A program made the position numbers and the translations under genes. The notes under the pieces were generated by a model, which was not told the DNA's origin, searched no databases, and saw nothing but the letters and a program-made list of their open reading frames with translations. 38,370 nt of DNA from SVQP01 sp045587385 (GTDB lineage: Bacteria; Bacillota; Clostridia; Oscillospirales; CAG-272): the NCBI GenBank assembly GCA_045587385.1, contig JAZNCE010000076.1, forward strand, positions 1 through 38,370, in the 5' to 3' direction. This document shows, in pieces, positions 23,845 through 31,985 of this stretch (position 1 is its first letter; each line of letters opens with the position of its first letter).

Positions 23845-25275
23845 TTATTCACTCAAATGTTGTTTTACCGTGTTGTAGACCTCTTCAAGCTTTACGCCTC
23901 TGCTCGCCTTAAGCAGCAGCGCGTCTCCCACCGCAAGCAGCGAGCACAGCTTCTCTGCCGCCTGCGCTTTCGCATCTTCGCCCGTAAAGGCGTAGACTTG
24001 GCAGCCTTGTTCCCGTGCGCCCTTTGCCACGTGTGCGCCAAGATCGCCCACCGTGACCAAAATATCCAGCACGCCGGCAGCGTGCGCACCCGTTGCATGG
24101 TGCAGCTGCTCGGTCTGTGCACCGAGCTCCAGCATATCACCAAGCACCGCGATCCTTCTGCCCTTGACGGGCATTTCGGACAGCGCGTGCAGCGCTGCAC
24201 GCACCGATTCGGGGCTTGCGTTATAGCAATCGCAAAGCAGCGTTACGCCGCCTGTCTGCTCGATCTGCTGGCGCATCGCCATAGTCTTGTATGCCATGAT
24301 GCCTGCACGGATGCTGCTTTCGGGCAAGCCCAAGATCTTACCCGTCACAGCCGCATACAGGGCAGCCATAACCATATGCTTACCAAGCGCGGGGACTTTT
24401 ATGTCATGCCAGACGTGCTCCCCGTAACGGATGTCAAAGAGCGAGCAACCGTCCTCGGTGTATCGGATATTTTCCGCACGGCAATCTGCCGCGGGATTAT
24501 CAATGCCAAGGTAGATGGTGTGTCTGCCGTGCGCCTTACGCCCTGCAAGCAGCGGCTCGTCGGCATTGAGCAGTAAAAATCCGCCCGTACGCAAGCCGTC
24601 CGCCACCTCCAGCTTTGCCGCCGCGATGTTCTCGCGCGTGCCAAGGTACTCAAGGTGAGAGCTGCCCACGTTGGTGATCATTGCCACGGTCGGGCGCGCG
24701 GTCTTGCTCATGCGTGAGATCTCACCGCGTGCGCTCATGCCCATTTCCAATACGGCTGCGCGATGGTGCGCACCTGCCGACATCAGCGACATGGGCATAC
24801 CGATCTCGCTGTTGAAATTGCCTGCTGCGGCATACAGATTGAGCTCCTGCCGCAGCACCGACGCCACCATTTCCTTGGTGGTGGTCTTGCCTACGCTGCC
24901 CGTAACAGCAATGGTTCTCATGGGATCTCTGTCCCCGAATTTTTCGATTCTGTAGCTTCTGGCAAGCTGGCAGAAGGCAGCCACGCTGTCCTCCACCACG
25001 GCGGCACCCACGTGCTTGGCGCAGATATCCTGCGGCACGTATTCGCACAAAAAGCATCTGCAGCCCGCATCGATCACTTGCCCGATATAATCGTGTCCGT
25101 CCACGCGCTCACCGCGAATGGCAACGAACAAAGTGTTCTTATCCGCTTCTCTGGAGTCTGTGCAGATATATGAAAATTCCACGCTTGCACATCCGGTGAA
25201 GTCGTAAAGCTCACCGCCGCAATACGCAGCCGCTTGTGCCAGCGTCATGGGTTGCATGCCAAGCTTGATCTTCAT
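23845..25275 (-). CDS. murF: MurF, UDP-MurNAc-tripeptide:D-Ala-D-Ala ligase, 476 aa
   Basis: This enzyme adds D-Ala-D-Ala to the precursor tripeptide. Seen: N-terminal SREADKNTLFVAIRGERVDGHDYI, P-loop TGSVGKTTTKEMVASVL, GNFNSEIGMPMSLM (the GNxNNxxG region of MurF), ITNVGSSHLEYLGTRENIAAAKLE, and DCYNASPESVRAAL with VLGDMLELG in the C-terminal domain. The order murE-murF-mraY is conserved. Confidence 0.95.
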   Translation of the reverse strand: MKIKLGMQPMTLAQAAAYCGGELYDFTGCASVEFSYICTDSREADKNTLFVAIRGERVDGHDYIGQVIDAGCRCFLCEYVPQDICAKHVGAAVVEDSVAAFCQLARSYRIEKFGDRDPMRTIAVTGSVGKTTTKEMVASVLRQELNLYAAAGNFNSEIGMPMSLMSAGAHHRAAVLEMGMSARGEISRMSKTARPTVAMITNVGSSHLEYLGTRENIAAAKLEVADGLRTGGFLLLNADEPLLAGRKAHGRHTIYLGIDNPAADCRAENIRYTEDGCSLFDIRYGEHVWHDIKVPALGKHMVMAALYAAVTGKILGLPESSIRAGIMAYKTMAMRQQIEQTGGVTLLCDCYNASPESVRAALHALSEMPVKGRRIAVLGDMLELGAQTEQLHHATGAHAAGVLDILVTVGDLGAHVAKGAREQGCQVYAFTGEDAKAQAAEKLCSLLAVGDALLLKASRGVKLEEVYNTVKQHLSE

Positions 25276-25291
25276 ATTCTCACTCTCCTTT

Positions 25292-26794
25292 TTAATCTTC
25301 CGGTATACCGCGCCAATAATCGTGCGCGGCTTCTATGACAATGGCGCGCTCGTCAAAGGCGCGTCTGCCGTTTTGATCAATTTCATAGGTTTCGTGTCCC
25401 TTGCCCGCAAGCAGGATGACGTCTCCCTCTCTTGCGTGCTCGATGACGTGTCGGATGGCGCTGCGCCGATCGCGGATCACACGGTAATGCGCGCGTTTAT
25501 CCACACCGCGCACAATGTCCGCGATAATGGCATCCGTCGACTCTGTACGGCTGTTATCTGCCGTGATCACGAAATAATCCGCCATACGCGAGGCGATCTG
25601 CCCCATTTGCGCACGTTTTCCTTGATCTCTGTCCCCACCGCAGCCAAACACCAGCACCGTGCGCTGCGCGCGTGTTTTGCATCTGCGTACCGACGTAAGC
25701 AAATTTTCCAATGCATCGGGCGTATGCGCGTAATCGATGATCACCGAAAACGGCAGATCCGCACCGACCACAACCTTTTCCATTCTCCCGGGCACGAGCG
25801 GCAAAAGTGCCATACCGTCCCTGATATTTTGCACCTTGACGCCAAGCAGCAGCGCGGCTGCCGAAGCCTGCAAGGAATTAAGGACCGCGAACTGCCCGCT
25901 CATGGGGCATTGGATGCGCAACCGTGCATTTGCCGACACCAGCTTATATTGCACGCCTGCAACCTTGATCTCCGTTTCCTCGGCATAATAGTCCGCGTGT
26001 TTGTGCTTTGCCGAGCAAGTCAGCACACAGCACGTACTCTCTGTCCGCAGAGCTGCCACGCGCTCGTCGTCCACGTTCAGCAAAACGCGGTCGCACATGG
26101 AAAGCAGCTTTTTCTTTGCGGCAACGTACGCCTCCATACTGCCGTGAAAATCCAGATGATCGCGCGTCAGATTGGTAAATATCCCAAGCGCAAAGTGCAA
26201 GGGCGCGCACCGCTCCTGCGCAAGCGCATGCGAGGTGACCTCCATGACCACTACCTGTACGCCCTGCTCGGCAAACGCTGCCAGCATGGGATACAGCTGC
26301 GCGGGATCGGGCGTGGTCATATTGGCGTTGCCCGAAACGTCCCGGGGTATCTCCCCCGCAGGGCCTTCGCATTTGACCGTGCCGATCATTGCGCACTTGA
26401 TTTGCGCGTGTCTGAGCAGTCCGTAAAGCATCCATGCCACCGAGGTTTTGCCGTTTGTGCCCGTAATGCCCACGAATTGCATTTTCTCTGAGGGCTTGCC
26501 GTACCATGCATCAAACAGATACGCCACCGCCGCACGCGTGTTGTCCGCGCGCACGATGCACAGCCCCTCGGGGATCTCTCCCGTATAGTCCCGATCGATC
26601 ACCGCTGCGCACGCTCCGCGCGCCCGTGCATCGCTCAGATAGTCGTGTCCATCCCTGCGCATTCCGCGCAGGCAGACGAATAATTGTCCTGGTATCAATT
26701 TTTCCGAGTCGGTACAGATACCGTCCACGGAAATTTGCGCAGCGTCCGCGGGGCATGCAATCCCCGCCGCGCCGCATAAATCAGAAAGAATCAT
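25292..26794 (-). CDS. murE: MurE, UDP-MurNAc-tripeptide ligase of the dcw cluster, 500 aa
   Basis: This enzyme adds the third stem residue to UDP-MurNAc-L-Ala-D-Glu. Seen: SEKLIPGQLFVCLRGMRRDGHDY, P-loop TGTNGKTS at 111-118, MTTPDPAQLY, VTSHALAQERC, NLTRDHLDFHGSMEAYVAAKKKLL (carbamylated lysine region), DYAHTPDALENLL and VFGCGGDRD. The amino-acid motif reads DNSRTES at 413-419: the Arg that binds meso-DAP is kept (Arg416), while the usual Pro is Ser. It is probably the DAP-adding enzyme. I choose the ATG at 26794 because GGAGG lies 5-9 bases upstream; an in-frame TTG at 26806 overlaps that site. Confidence 0.93.
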   Translation of the reverse strand: MILSDLCGAAGIACPADAAQISVDGICTDSEKLIPGQLFVCLRGMRRDGHDYLSDARARGACAAVIDRDYTGEIPEGLCIVRADNTRAAVAYLFDAWYGKPSEKMQFVGITGTNGKTSVAWMLYGLLRHAQIKCAMIGTVKCEGPAGEIPRDVSGNANMTTPDPAQLYPMLAAFAEQGVQVVVMEVTSHALAQERCAPLHFALGIFTNLTRDHLDFHGSMEAYVAAKKKLLSMCDRVLLNVDDERVAALRTESTCCVLTCSAKHKHADYYAEETEIKVAGVQYKLVSANARLRIQCPMSGQFAVLNSLQASAAALLLGVKVQNIRDGMALLPLVPGRMEKVVVGADLPFSVIIDYAHTPDALENLLTSVRRCKTRAQRTVLVFGCGGDRDQGKRAQMGQIASRMADYFVITADNSRTESTDAIIADIVRGVDKRAHYRVIRDRRSAIRHVIEHAREGDVILLAGKGHETYEIDQNGRRAFDERAIVIEAAHDYWRGIPED

Positions 26795-26852
26795 GAAAGC
26801 CTCCAAAAGTTAGTTTGTTTAGGCTCTCCGTTCTTTTAGTATTCCTTAAATT

Positions 26853-29171
26853 TTAATAATTCAGCTCGGGCAGGTTGGGATTTTCCACGTCGTCTGCCAC
26901 GTTTTCGTCACGGAAATATACCGTAACGGTCGTACCGATCTCAACAAGCGTGCCCGGCTCGATCGACTGTGCATATGCGGTCGCTGCCGTGCCGCTGGTA
27001 TAATTGTACGTACCCGTGATTTTGATATTCAGATTGCTGCTTGCCAGAAGTCCGCTTGCGGCAACAGCAGTTTTTCCCGTCAGATCGGGCACCTTGACCA
27101 TCTGCTTTTCAGCGGAACGCTCGGTATACACAATCAGCTTGGAGCCTTGCTTTTCCATCTTGGTGCCTGCCGCGGGAGATTGCGCAAAAATGGTGTCACC
27201 GTCACCGATCACCTCAAGCTCAATGCCAAGGCTGTTTGCATAATCACGTGCAGCATCCAGAGGCCACCAAACGACTGCAGGCGTTTCAACCGCCTTTTTG
27301 GCAAGCTCTGCGTCGGTATAAACAGCCTCCACGCCAAGATAAGGCAGAATGGTTGCCATGACGTTACCAACGTAAGGTGCTGCCACCACAGAGCCGTACA
27401 GCGTGCCCTTGGTGGGCTGGTCCACCATGATCAGCGTGATGTACTGCGGATCATCCGCAGGCGCATACGCAACGGTGGAGCAGATATATTTCCCTTCGAT
27501 CAGATTGCCCTGGGCATCCTTCAAGTCCTTTTTCTCGGAGGTACCGGTCTTAGCAGCGATTCTGTAGCCCGCAACGTATGCGTTCTTTGCACCGCCGTTG
27601 CCCGAAACGCCCTCCTCTAAGATCTTAGAGATGCGCTGCGCGGTCTGCGCACTGATCACCTGACGCTTGATCTCGGGCTCAAAGCTCTTGATCACGTTGC
27701 CGTTCTGGTCTACGATGCTCTTGACCAGTCTGGGAGTAACCAGATCACCGCCGTTGGCTACAGCCGCAATGGCGGTGACGTGACCCAAGACCGAGATCTT
27801 GAAGTTCTGACCGAACGACGCGGTAGCAAGATAAATGTCCGCACTCTCAAACATGCCCTTGTTCCAGAAGGTCACGCCCTCGACCGTGCTGCCCTCACCG
27901 GGCAGATCAATACCGGTCTTTTCAAAATAGCCGAACGATTTGAAATAGTCATAAAAGCGGCTTGCACCGATATCTGCACCGATGCGCATCAGCCAAGGGT
28001 TGCAGGATTGCTGAATACCCTCTGCAAAGGTCAGCGAACCGTGTCCCTGCACCTTATGGCATTTGATCTTTCTGCCGTTGACGATATGATAACCGGGACA
28101 GAAATGCGTTTCGTTGAGAATAGGCAAATTTTCCTCACACGCCATAGCGGCGGTGATAATTTTGAAGGTCGAGCCGGGCATATACACCTCGGTGACCGCC
28201 TTGTTATTCCAAGTGGTCAGTAAAAGCTCCTGCTTAAGCTTGCCGTATTCCTCGCTGTCTTCGGCAAAGCCGCTCTCCTCCAACGCCTTGAGGGAATCCT
28301 CGTTGAGCGTCCAAGGCTCGTTAAGATTGAAATTCGGATATACCGAAATGGCAAGAATATCGCCCGTTTTGACGTTCATGACCACGCCGCAAGCGCGGTT
28401 TTCACCGCCCGATTCAATATACGCTTGCTTGACCTGCTCGTCAAGTGCGTTCTGCACGAAAACGTCGATGGTGGTATTGAGCGAGTACCCCGGCACTGCG
28501 GGCACCATGCTCTCGTAATCGTAAGGCATCTCGTTACCGTCCGCATCGCGTGCGGTCACGTATTTGCCGTCCGTGCCCTTCAAAAACTCCTCGTAGGTGT
28601 ATTCCAAGCCGTAAATACCCGTGCCGTCGTTGTTGGTAAAGCCAATGGTGTGTGCACCCAGCGACTCATAGGGGTAGTAGCGCGTAGCGGTTGCCTCCAG
28701 GTAGATCATATTTTCCAGTCCGTTTTCCGCAATAAAGGCGCGGATCTGCTTTGCTACGTCACTTGTAACCTTGCGGGCAATGGTTCTGTCCAGATATTGC
28801 GTTTTGGTGGTCTGGAATTTCACGTCCTCGTAGCTGACGTCCTCAAGACGCTCGGAAAGTCCGTGCGAGATCATGTCCGCGTAGTCCACACCGGTCTCAT
28901 TGGTCTGCTCCTTAATGGTGCGGGGCGCGATAAACACGCGGTAGGTGGTCACGTTACCTGCCAGCAAAATGCCGTTTGCATCGTAGATCGCGCCGCGATC
29001 TGCCTCAATGGTGGTCTGCGTGGTGAGCTGGCTGATGACCTTTGCCTGATATTTTTCGTATTCCACGGTCTGCAGGATCAGAATACGCAGCATCAACAAC
29101 ACAAAAGCCAGCGATACCGCTGTGGCAAGTACCGCTGCTCTTTTTATGGTCTGGGTTTGGGTGGTCTGCAT
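26853..29171 (-). CDS. Penicillin-binding protein 2X/SpoVD-type transpeptidase with PASTA domains, 772 aa
   Basis: This monofunctional class B transpeptidase crosslinks septal peptidoglycan. From ATG 29171 (TAGGAG seven bases upstream): a cytoplasmic tail, one membrane segment (AAVLATAVSLAFVLLMLRILIL), a dimerisation domain starting EADRGAIYDANGILLAG, and a transpeptidase domain with STFK (Ser334, Lys337), SCN near 389 and KTGTSEKKD. Two PASTA-like repeats follow (WWPLDAARDYANSLG..., VPDLTGKTAVAASGLL...). PASTA domains bind wall fragments. The gene order fits pbpB/ftsI, while the PASTA domains also fit spoVD. A TTG two codons upstream is less likely. Its own promoter and a structured leader lie upstream. 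Confidence 0.93.
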   Translation of the reverse strand: MQTTQTQTIKRAAVLATAVSLAFVLLMLRILILQTVEYEKYQAKVISQLTTQTTIEADRGAIYDANGILLAGNVTTYRVFIAPRTIKEQTNETGVDYADMISHGLSERLEDVSYEDVKFQTTKTQYLDRTIARKVTSDVAKQIRAFIAENGLENMIYLEATATRYYPYESLGAHTIGFTNNDGTGIYGLEYTYEEFLKGTDGKYVTARDADGNEMPYDYESMVPAVPGYSLNTTIDVFVQNALDEQVKQAYIESGGENRACGVVMNVKTGDILAISVYPNFNLNEPWTLNEDSLKALEESGFAEDSEEYGKLKQELLLTTWNNKAVTEVYMPGSTFKIITAAMACEENLPILNETHFCPGYHIVNGRKIKCHKVQGHGSLTFAEGIQQSCNPWLMRIGADIGASRFYDYFKSFGYFEKTGIDLPGEGSTVEGVTFWNKGMFESADIYLATASFGQNFKISVLGHVTAIAAVANGGDLVTPRLVKSIVDQNGNVIKSFEPEIKRQVISAQTAQRISKILEEGVSGNGGAKNAYVAGYRIAAKTGTSEKKDLKDAQGNLIEGKYICSTVAYAPADDPQYITLIMVDQPTKGTLYGSVVAAPYVGNVMATILPYLGVEAVYTDAELAKKAVETPAVVWWPLDAARDYANSLGIELEVIGDGDTIFAQSPAAGTKMEKQGSKLIVYTERSAEKQMVKVPDLTGKTAVAASGLLASSNLNIKITGTYNYTSGTAATAYAQSIEPGTLVEIGTTVTVYFRDENVADDVENPNLPELNY

Positions 29172-29213
29172 ACTCAACTCCTACGTCCTCCGTGTTTGTT
29201 CGCTTATATTGAT

Positions 29214-29326
29214 AAAAACGGCGGCGTGCGCCCGTGTCCGTCTCCTGCCCGGGCAAGAGTCGAAGCACTTTCCTCGGCTTTGCCGAAAAAATTCGGCAAT
29301 CCCGAAAATGCGCTCGCCGCCTTTTT
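29214..29326 (-). promoter_or_regulatory. Structured leader RNA of the PBP-to-murG block (putative attenuator)
   Basis: On the minus strand the transcript would begin close to 29334. Bases 29321-29310 (GGCGGCGAGCGC) can pair with 29231-29220 (GCGCACGCCGCC) with one mismatch, and flanking A5 can pair with the U-tract GTTTTTATC at 29219-29212. Inside the long stem lie a perfect 8-bp hairpin (TTGCCGAA/TTCGGCAA, about 29281-29300) and a GC-rich GCCCG/CGGGC stem. A multi-branched domain ending in a GC stem plus U-tract just before the coding region is the layout of an attenuator or riboswitch-like leader. I know of no Rfam family that it matches. Confidence 0.5.
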
Positions 29327-29340
29327 GACCCGATACGAAT

Positions 29341-29369
29341 ATTATATCGGATTCGCCTTGTCCTGTCAA
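29341..29369 (-). promoter_or_regulatory. Internal consensus promoter upstream of the PBP gene
   Basis: On the minus strand TTGACA (29364-29369) and TATAAT (29341-29346) are spaced by 17 bases. It lies in the gap after the ftsL-like gene and drives the PBP-murE-murF-mraY-ftsW-murG-divIB block. Confidence 0.88.
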
Positions 29370-29414
29370 TGTCAATCTATGAACTGCGCGCGACTTTTAT
29401 GCAGGCGATCTCGC

Positions 29415-30287
29415 TCAATCCACTATAATTCCGATCGCACTGAGCAAATTCGAAAGTCCTTGACCAAATTCGCTTTTTTGTTCATAGACCTCCACCGTAT
29501 TCTCACTCTCGGTGGTAAGCACTTGCGTGGGAACGAACTCGGAGCGCACCATGTTGTACTCCTCCACGGCGATCCGCTCGATCTCCAGCATATCGTTTTT
29601 GAGCGAAAGCTCGGTATTCAGCGTGGTATATTGCTTGTCCAGCGCATCCAGCTTGTTTTGCAGGATGCTGGCTTCTCTGACGGACAGGCTTACCATAACC
29701 GAGCTGCCTACGATCATCACGCAGCAAAGCGTGACCGTCAGCATCGCGCCAAGCACGCCTGCGGGCATCTTCTTTACTTCGCTCTTCTCACATTTCTGCT
29801 CCTTTTCAATCGGGAACCAGTCGCGGGAAATCTCAGCCAACCTTGCGGTCGCGGGGCTTTCCAGGTACTTGCGCACCGACTCGGGCATTTGCTCGGTCAG
29901 AGTAAGCCACAGGGCTTTTTTTGGCGACTGCCCTCCCGTGACCTCTGCCTCCTGCTGCTGTGCAGCGGTGGCTCTGACGCTGTAATTGGGCATTTTATAG
30001 CTGCGCTGATCGTGATAGTAACGCACGAAATCATCCGCAGTCATGTGTCTTTCACCCTTGTAAAGACCCGTACGGTATTTGTCTGCCTTGCCGTCCGACA
30101 CGCGCTCCGCCATAATATACGCACCGGGTGCCATAGCGTGCGACAGCGCCTCCTCACGCTCCTGACGCTTGGCGTCCGTACGCACGTGTGCGGCAATGCC
30201 TCTGTCCTTGTATCGCTTGCACAAGGCTTCCACGTACTCCGCGCATGCGGTATAGTGGGGCTTTTTTGCTTGCATAATGTGCTCCAT
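29415..30287 (-). CDS. FtsL-like division protein with long N-terminal extension, 290 aa
   Basis: It sits where ftsL is found, between rsmH and the PBP gene. The C-terminal part has the FtsL layout: a membrane segment at about 175-203 (PAGVLGAMLTVTLCCVMIVGSSVMV), a heptad-rich coiled coil at about 204-238 (ILQNKLDALDKQYTTLNTELSL) and IERIAVEEYNMV, matching the family's IExIAxxxLGM. FtsL bridges DivIB/FtsQ and FtsW-PBP. Unusually, about 174 predicted cytoplasmic residues precede the membrane segment, against some 30-60 in typical FtsL. They are rich in charged residues and Tyr and match no domain I know. AAAGGAGG precedes the start, 11 bases after rsmH. Confidence 0.78.
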   Translation of the reverse strand: MEHIMQAKKPHYTACAEYVEALCKRYKDRGIAAHVRTDAKRQEREEALSHAMAPGAYIMAERVSDGKADKYRTGLYKGERHMTADDFVRYYHDQRSYKMPNYSVRATAAQQQEAEVTGGQSPKKALWLTLTEQMPESVRKYLESPATARLAEISRDWFPIEKEQKCEKSEVKKMPAGVLGAMLTVTLCCVMIVGSSVMVSLSVREASILQNKLDALDKQYTTLNTELSLKNDMLEIERIAVEEYNMVRSEFVPTQVLTTESENTVEVYEQKSEFGQGLSNLLSAIGIIVD

Positions 30288-30298
30288 CGGGTCCTCCT

Positions 30299-31240
30299 TT
30301 ATAGTTTCTTGGCTATACGCAGCTTAGCACTGCGCGACCTGGGATTGATCGAAAGCTCTTGCTCCGAGGGCAAGACGGGTTTGCGGCTGATCACCTCAAC
30401 CAGCGGCTTTTTGCCGCACACGCACACGGGAAAATCACGCGGGCAGGTGCAGCCGGACGCTAAGGACGCAAAGGTCTGCTTGACCAATCTGTCCTCCAGC
30501 GAATGGAATGTAATGATGGCAATTCTGCCACCGGGCTTTAAAAGATTGACCGCATCGCGGATGGTGGGCTCGATCACCGAAAGTTCCCCGTTTACCTCAA
30601 TGCGAATTGCCTGGAAGGTACGCTTTGCGGGGTGGTGTCCGCCCTCTTTTGCCGCTGCGGGCATAGCAGACTTGATAATATCCACCAGCTCACCCGTGGT
30701 ACGGATGGGCGCATTCTCTCTTGCTTTGACGATACGGGAGGCAATGCGAGGGGCAAATCTTTCCTCACCGTAATCATATATAATGCGTTTGAGTTCCTGC
30801 TCCGTGTAGGTGTTTACAACGGTATATGCATCCAGCTTGTCCTCGCGATTCATGCGCATGTCCAAGGGAGCGTCCGCCATGTAGGAAAAACCGCGGTCTG
30901 CCGTATCCAGCTGATACGAGGATACGCCCAGATCCAGCAGCACACCGTCCACACCGTCGATTCCAAGCTCGCGGCACACCTGTGCCATTTCGGAAAAGTT
31001 GCTGTGCACGACCTGAGCGTGCTCACCAAAGCGAGAAAGACGCTCGCTTGCCACGGCAACTGCGGTCAGATCGCGGTCAAGCGCGATCAGCTTACCGCTG
31101 CCCAGACGAGAGGCGATCTCCTGCGAGTGACCCGCGCCGCCTGCCGTTCCATCAATATATATACCGTCGGGCTTGATGCTAAGTGCATCCATGCACTCCT
31201 GCAGCAGCACCGAAACGTGAGAAAATACCTGCTCTGCCAT
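30299..31240 (-). CDS. rsmH: RsmH, 16S rRNA (cytosine-1402-N4)-methyltransferase, 313 aa
   Basis: This SAM-dependent enzyme modifies C1402 in the decoding site. Seen: HVSVLLQECMDALSIKPDGIYIDGTAGGAGHSQEIASRL (SAM motif), LIALDRDLTAVAVA, GVDGVLLDLGVSSYQLDTADRGFSYMADAPLDMRM, FQAIRIEVNGEL and IAIITFHSLEDRLVKQTF. Full length. It is 3 bases downstream of mraZ, the standard start of a dcw cluster. Confidence 0.96.
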   Translation of the reverse strand: MAEQVFSHVSVLLQECMDALSIKPDGIYIDGTAGGAGHSQEIASRLGSGKLIALDRDLTAVAVASERLSRFGEHAQVVHSNFSEMAQVCRELGIDGVDGVLLDLGVSSYQLDTADRGFSYMADAPLDMRMNREDKLDAYTVVNTYTEQELKRIIYDYGEERFAPRIASRIVKARENAPIRTTGELVDIIKSAMPAAAKEGGHHPAKRTFQAIRIEVNGELSVIEPTIRDAVNLLKPGGRIAIITFHSLEDRLVKQTFASLASGCTCPRDFPVCVCGKKPLVEVISRKPVLPSEQELSINPRSRSAKLRIAKKL

Positions 31241-31243
31241 CGC

Positions 31244-31666
31244 TTACAACCCCAACAATTCCAGCTTGGCGCGCAGCTCGTCTCTGTCCTCGTTTTCGAT
31301 CTCTGCTTCATACAAAGCCTCGGACCAGATCTCCACGCAATCACAGTTGCCAACCACGACGGCATTCTTTTCAATTCCCGCAAAATCCAGCAATGCCTGC
31401 GGCAAAAGGATTCTTCCCTGCGAATCGGGAGTCACCTTAGCGGCATTTCTGTGCAGATAACGCAGCGCAGGCTCAGCAACCCTGCGCTCTTGCTTTTTAA
31501 TGGGAGCGATATATTCGTTCCATCCCTCCAAGGAAAAGACCTTGAGCACCTGTGCACGGATATCGCGTGCCACGATCAGCTCCTCTCCCAGCTCCTCGCG
31601 GTGCTTTGCGGGAATAAAAAGCCTGTTCTTGGCATCTACAGTATGGCGAAATTCACCTGTCAGCAC
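31244..31666 (-). CDS. mraZ: MraZ, transcriptional regulator of the dcw cluster, 140 aa
   Basis: The product starts from GTG (MLTGEFRHTVDAKNRLFIPAKHREELG) and shows the two AbrB-like SpoVT/MraZ repeats, the second as LPQALLDFAGIEKNAVVVGNCDCVEIWSEALYE. MraZ forms a ring that binds direct repeats in front of its own operon. Here three such repeats lie at 31719-31744. AGGAGGA lies about 10 bases before the GTG. Confidence 0.94.
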   Translation of the reverse strand: MLTGEFRHTVDAKNRLFIPAKHREELGEELIVARDIRAQVLKVFSLEGWNEYIAPIKKQERRVAEPALRYLHRNAAKVTPDSQGRILLPQALLDFAGIEKNAVVVGNCDCVEIWSEALYEAEIENEDRDELRAKLELLGL

Positions 31667-31718
31667 GGTATTCGGTCCTCCTTTCCTTGCATCCCGATGT
31701 CGTTGTGTACGACAAATT

Positions 31719-31744
31719 CAACACTTTGCCCCACAACTCCCCAC
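31719..31744 (-). promoter_or_regulatory. MraZ operator: three 10-bp-spaced repeats
   Basis: On the minus strand GTGGGG (31739-31744), GTGGGG (31729-31734) and GTGTTG (31719-31724) recur at exact 10-base steps. This equals the TGGGN-N5 repeat pattern of characterised MraZ operators. An 8-bp inverted repeat (CCCGATGT at 31693-31700 with 31743-31750) brackets the repeats and could form a stem in the leader RNA. Confidence 0.8.
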
Positions 31745-31757
31745 ATCGGGTATATTT

Positions 31758-31786
31758 ATTATAAACTTATTAGCACAAAAACGCAA
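31758..31786 (-). promoter_or_regulatory. Promoter of mraZ
   Basis: On the minus strand TATAAT lies at 31758-31763 and TTGCGT at 31781-31786, 17 bases apart. The transcript start would fall just upstream of the MraZ repeats, so MraZ bound there could block transcription. Confidence 0.7.
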
Positions 31787-31847
31787 GGGGAAATGTGCGA
31801 TTTTTCAAAAAACCGTTCTGTTTTTTTGTATCTTTTGCGAAAAATTA

Positions 31848-31878
31848 CGGGTGCAATCCTAAAGTTGCACCCGCGTTT
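31848..31878. terminator. Terminator after the GerA/SpoVAF gene
   Basis: CGGGTGCAA (31848-31856) pairs with TTGCACCCG (31865-31873). TTTTT follows on the plus strand and TAATTTTTC on the minus strand. It lies about 110 bases downstream of the germination gene and separates it from the mraZ promoter. Confidence 0.85.
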
Positions 31879-31985
31879 TTAATAATAACTGTAATTACTT
31901 ACATTTATTACCAATTATTTATTTTTGCGCTATTTCCCGTAAAAAGAAATGGCGGACAATCGTGGAAAATGGCGTACTGCGACGT

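Noticed and set aside
18003..24576. Long plus-strand frames opposite ftsZ, murG, mraY and murF (up to 420 codons)
   Set aside because: Each mirrors a recognised gene frame and lacks domains, ribosome binding sites and plausible composition.
28425..30773. Plus-strand open frame of 782 codons opposite PBP, ftsL-like and rsmH
   Set aside because: It crosses three well-supported genes on the other strand, has no ribosome binding site and a product full of His, Cys and Arg. It is a shadow caused by the rarity of TTA, CTA and TCA codons in the real genes.
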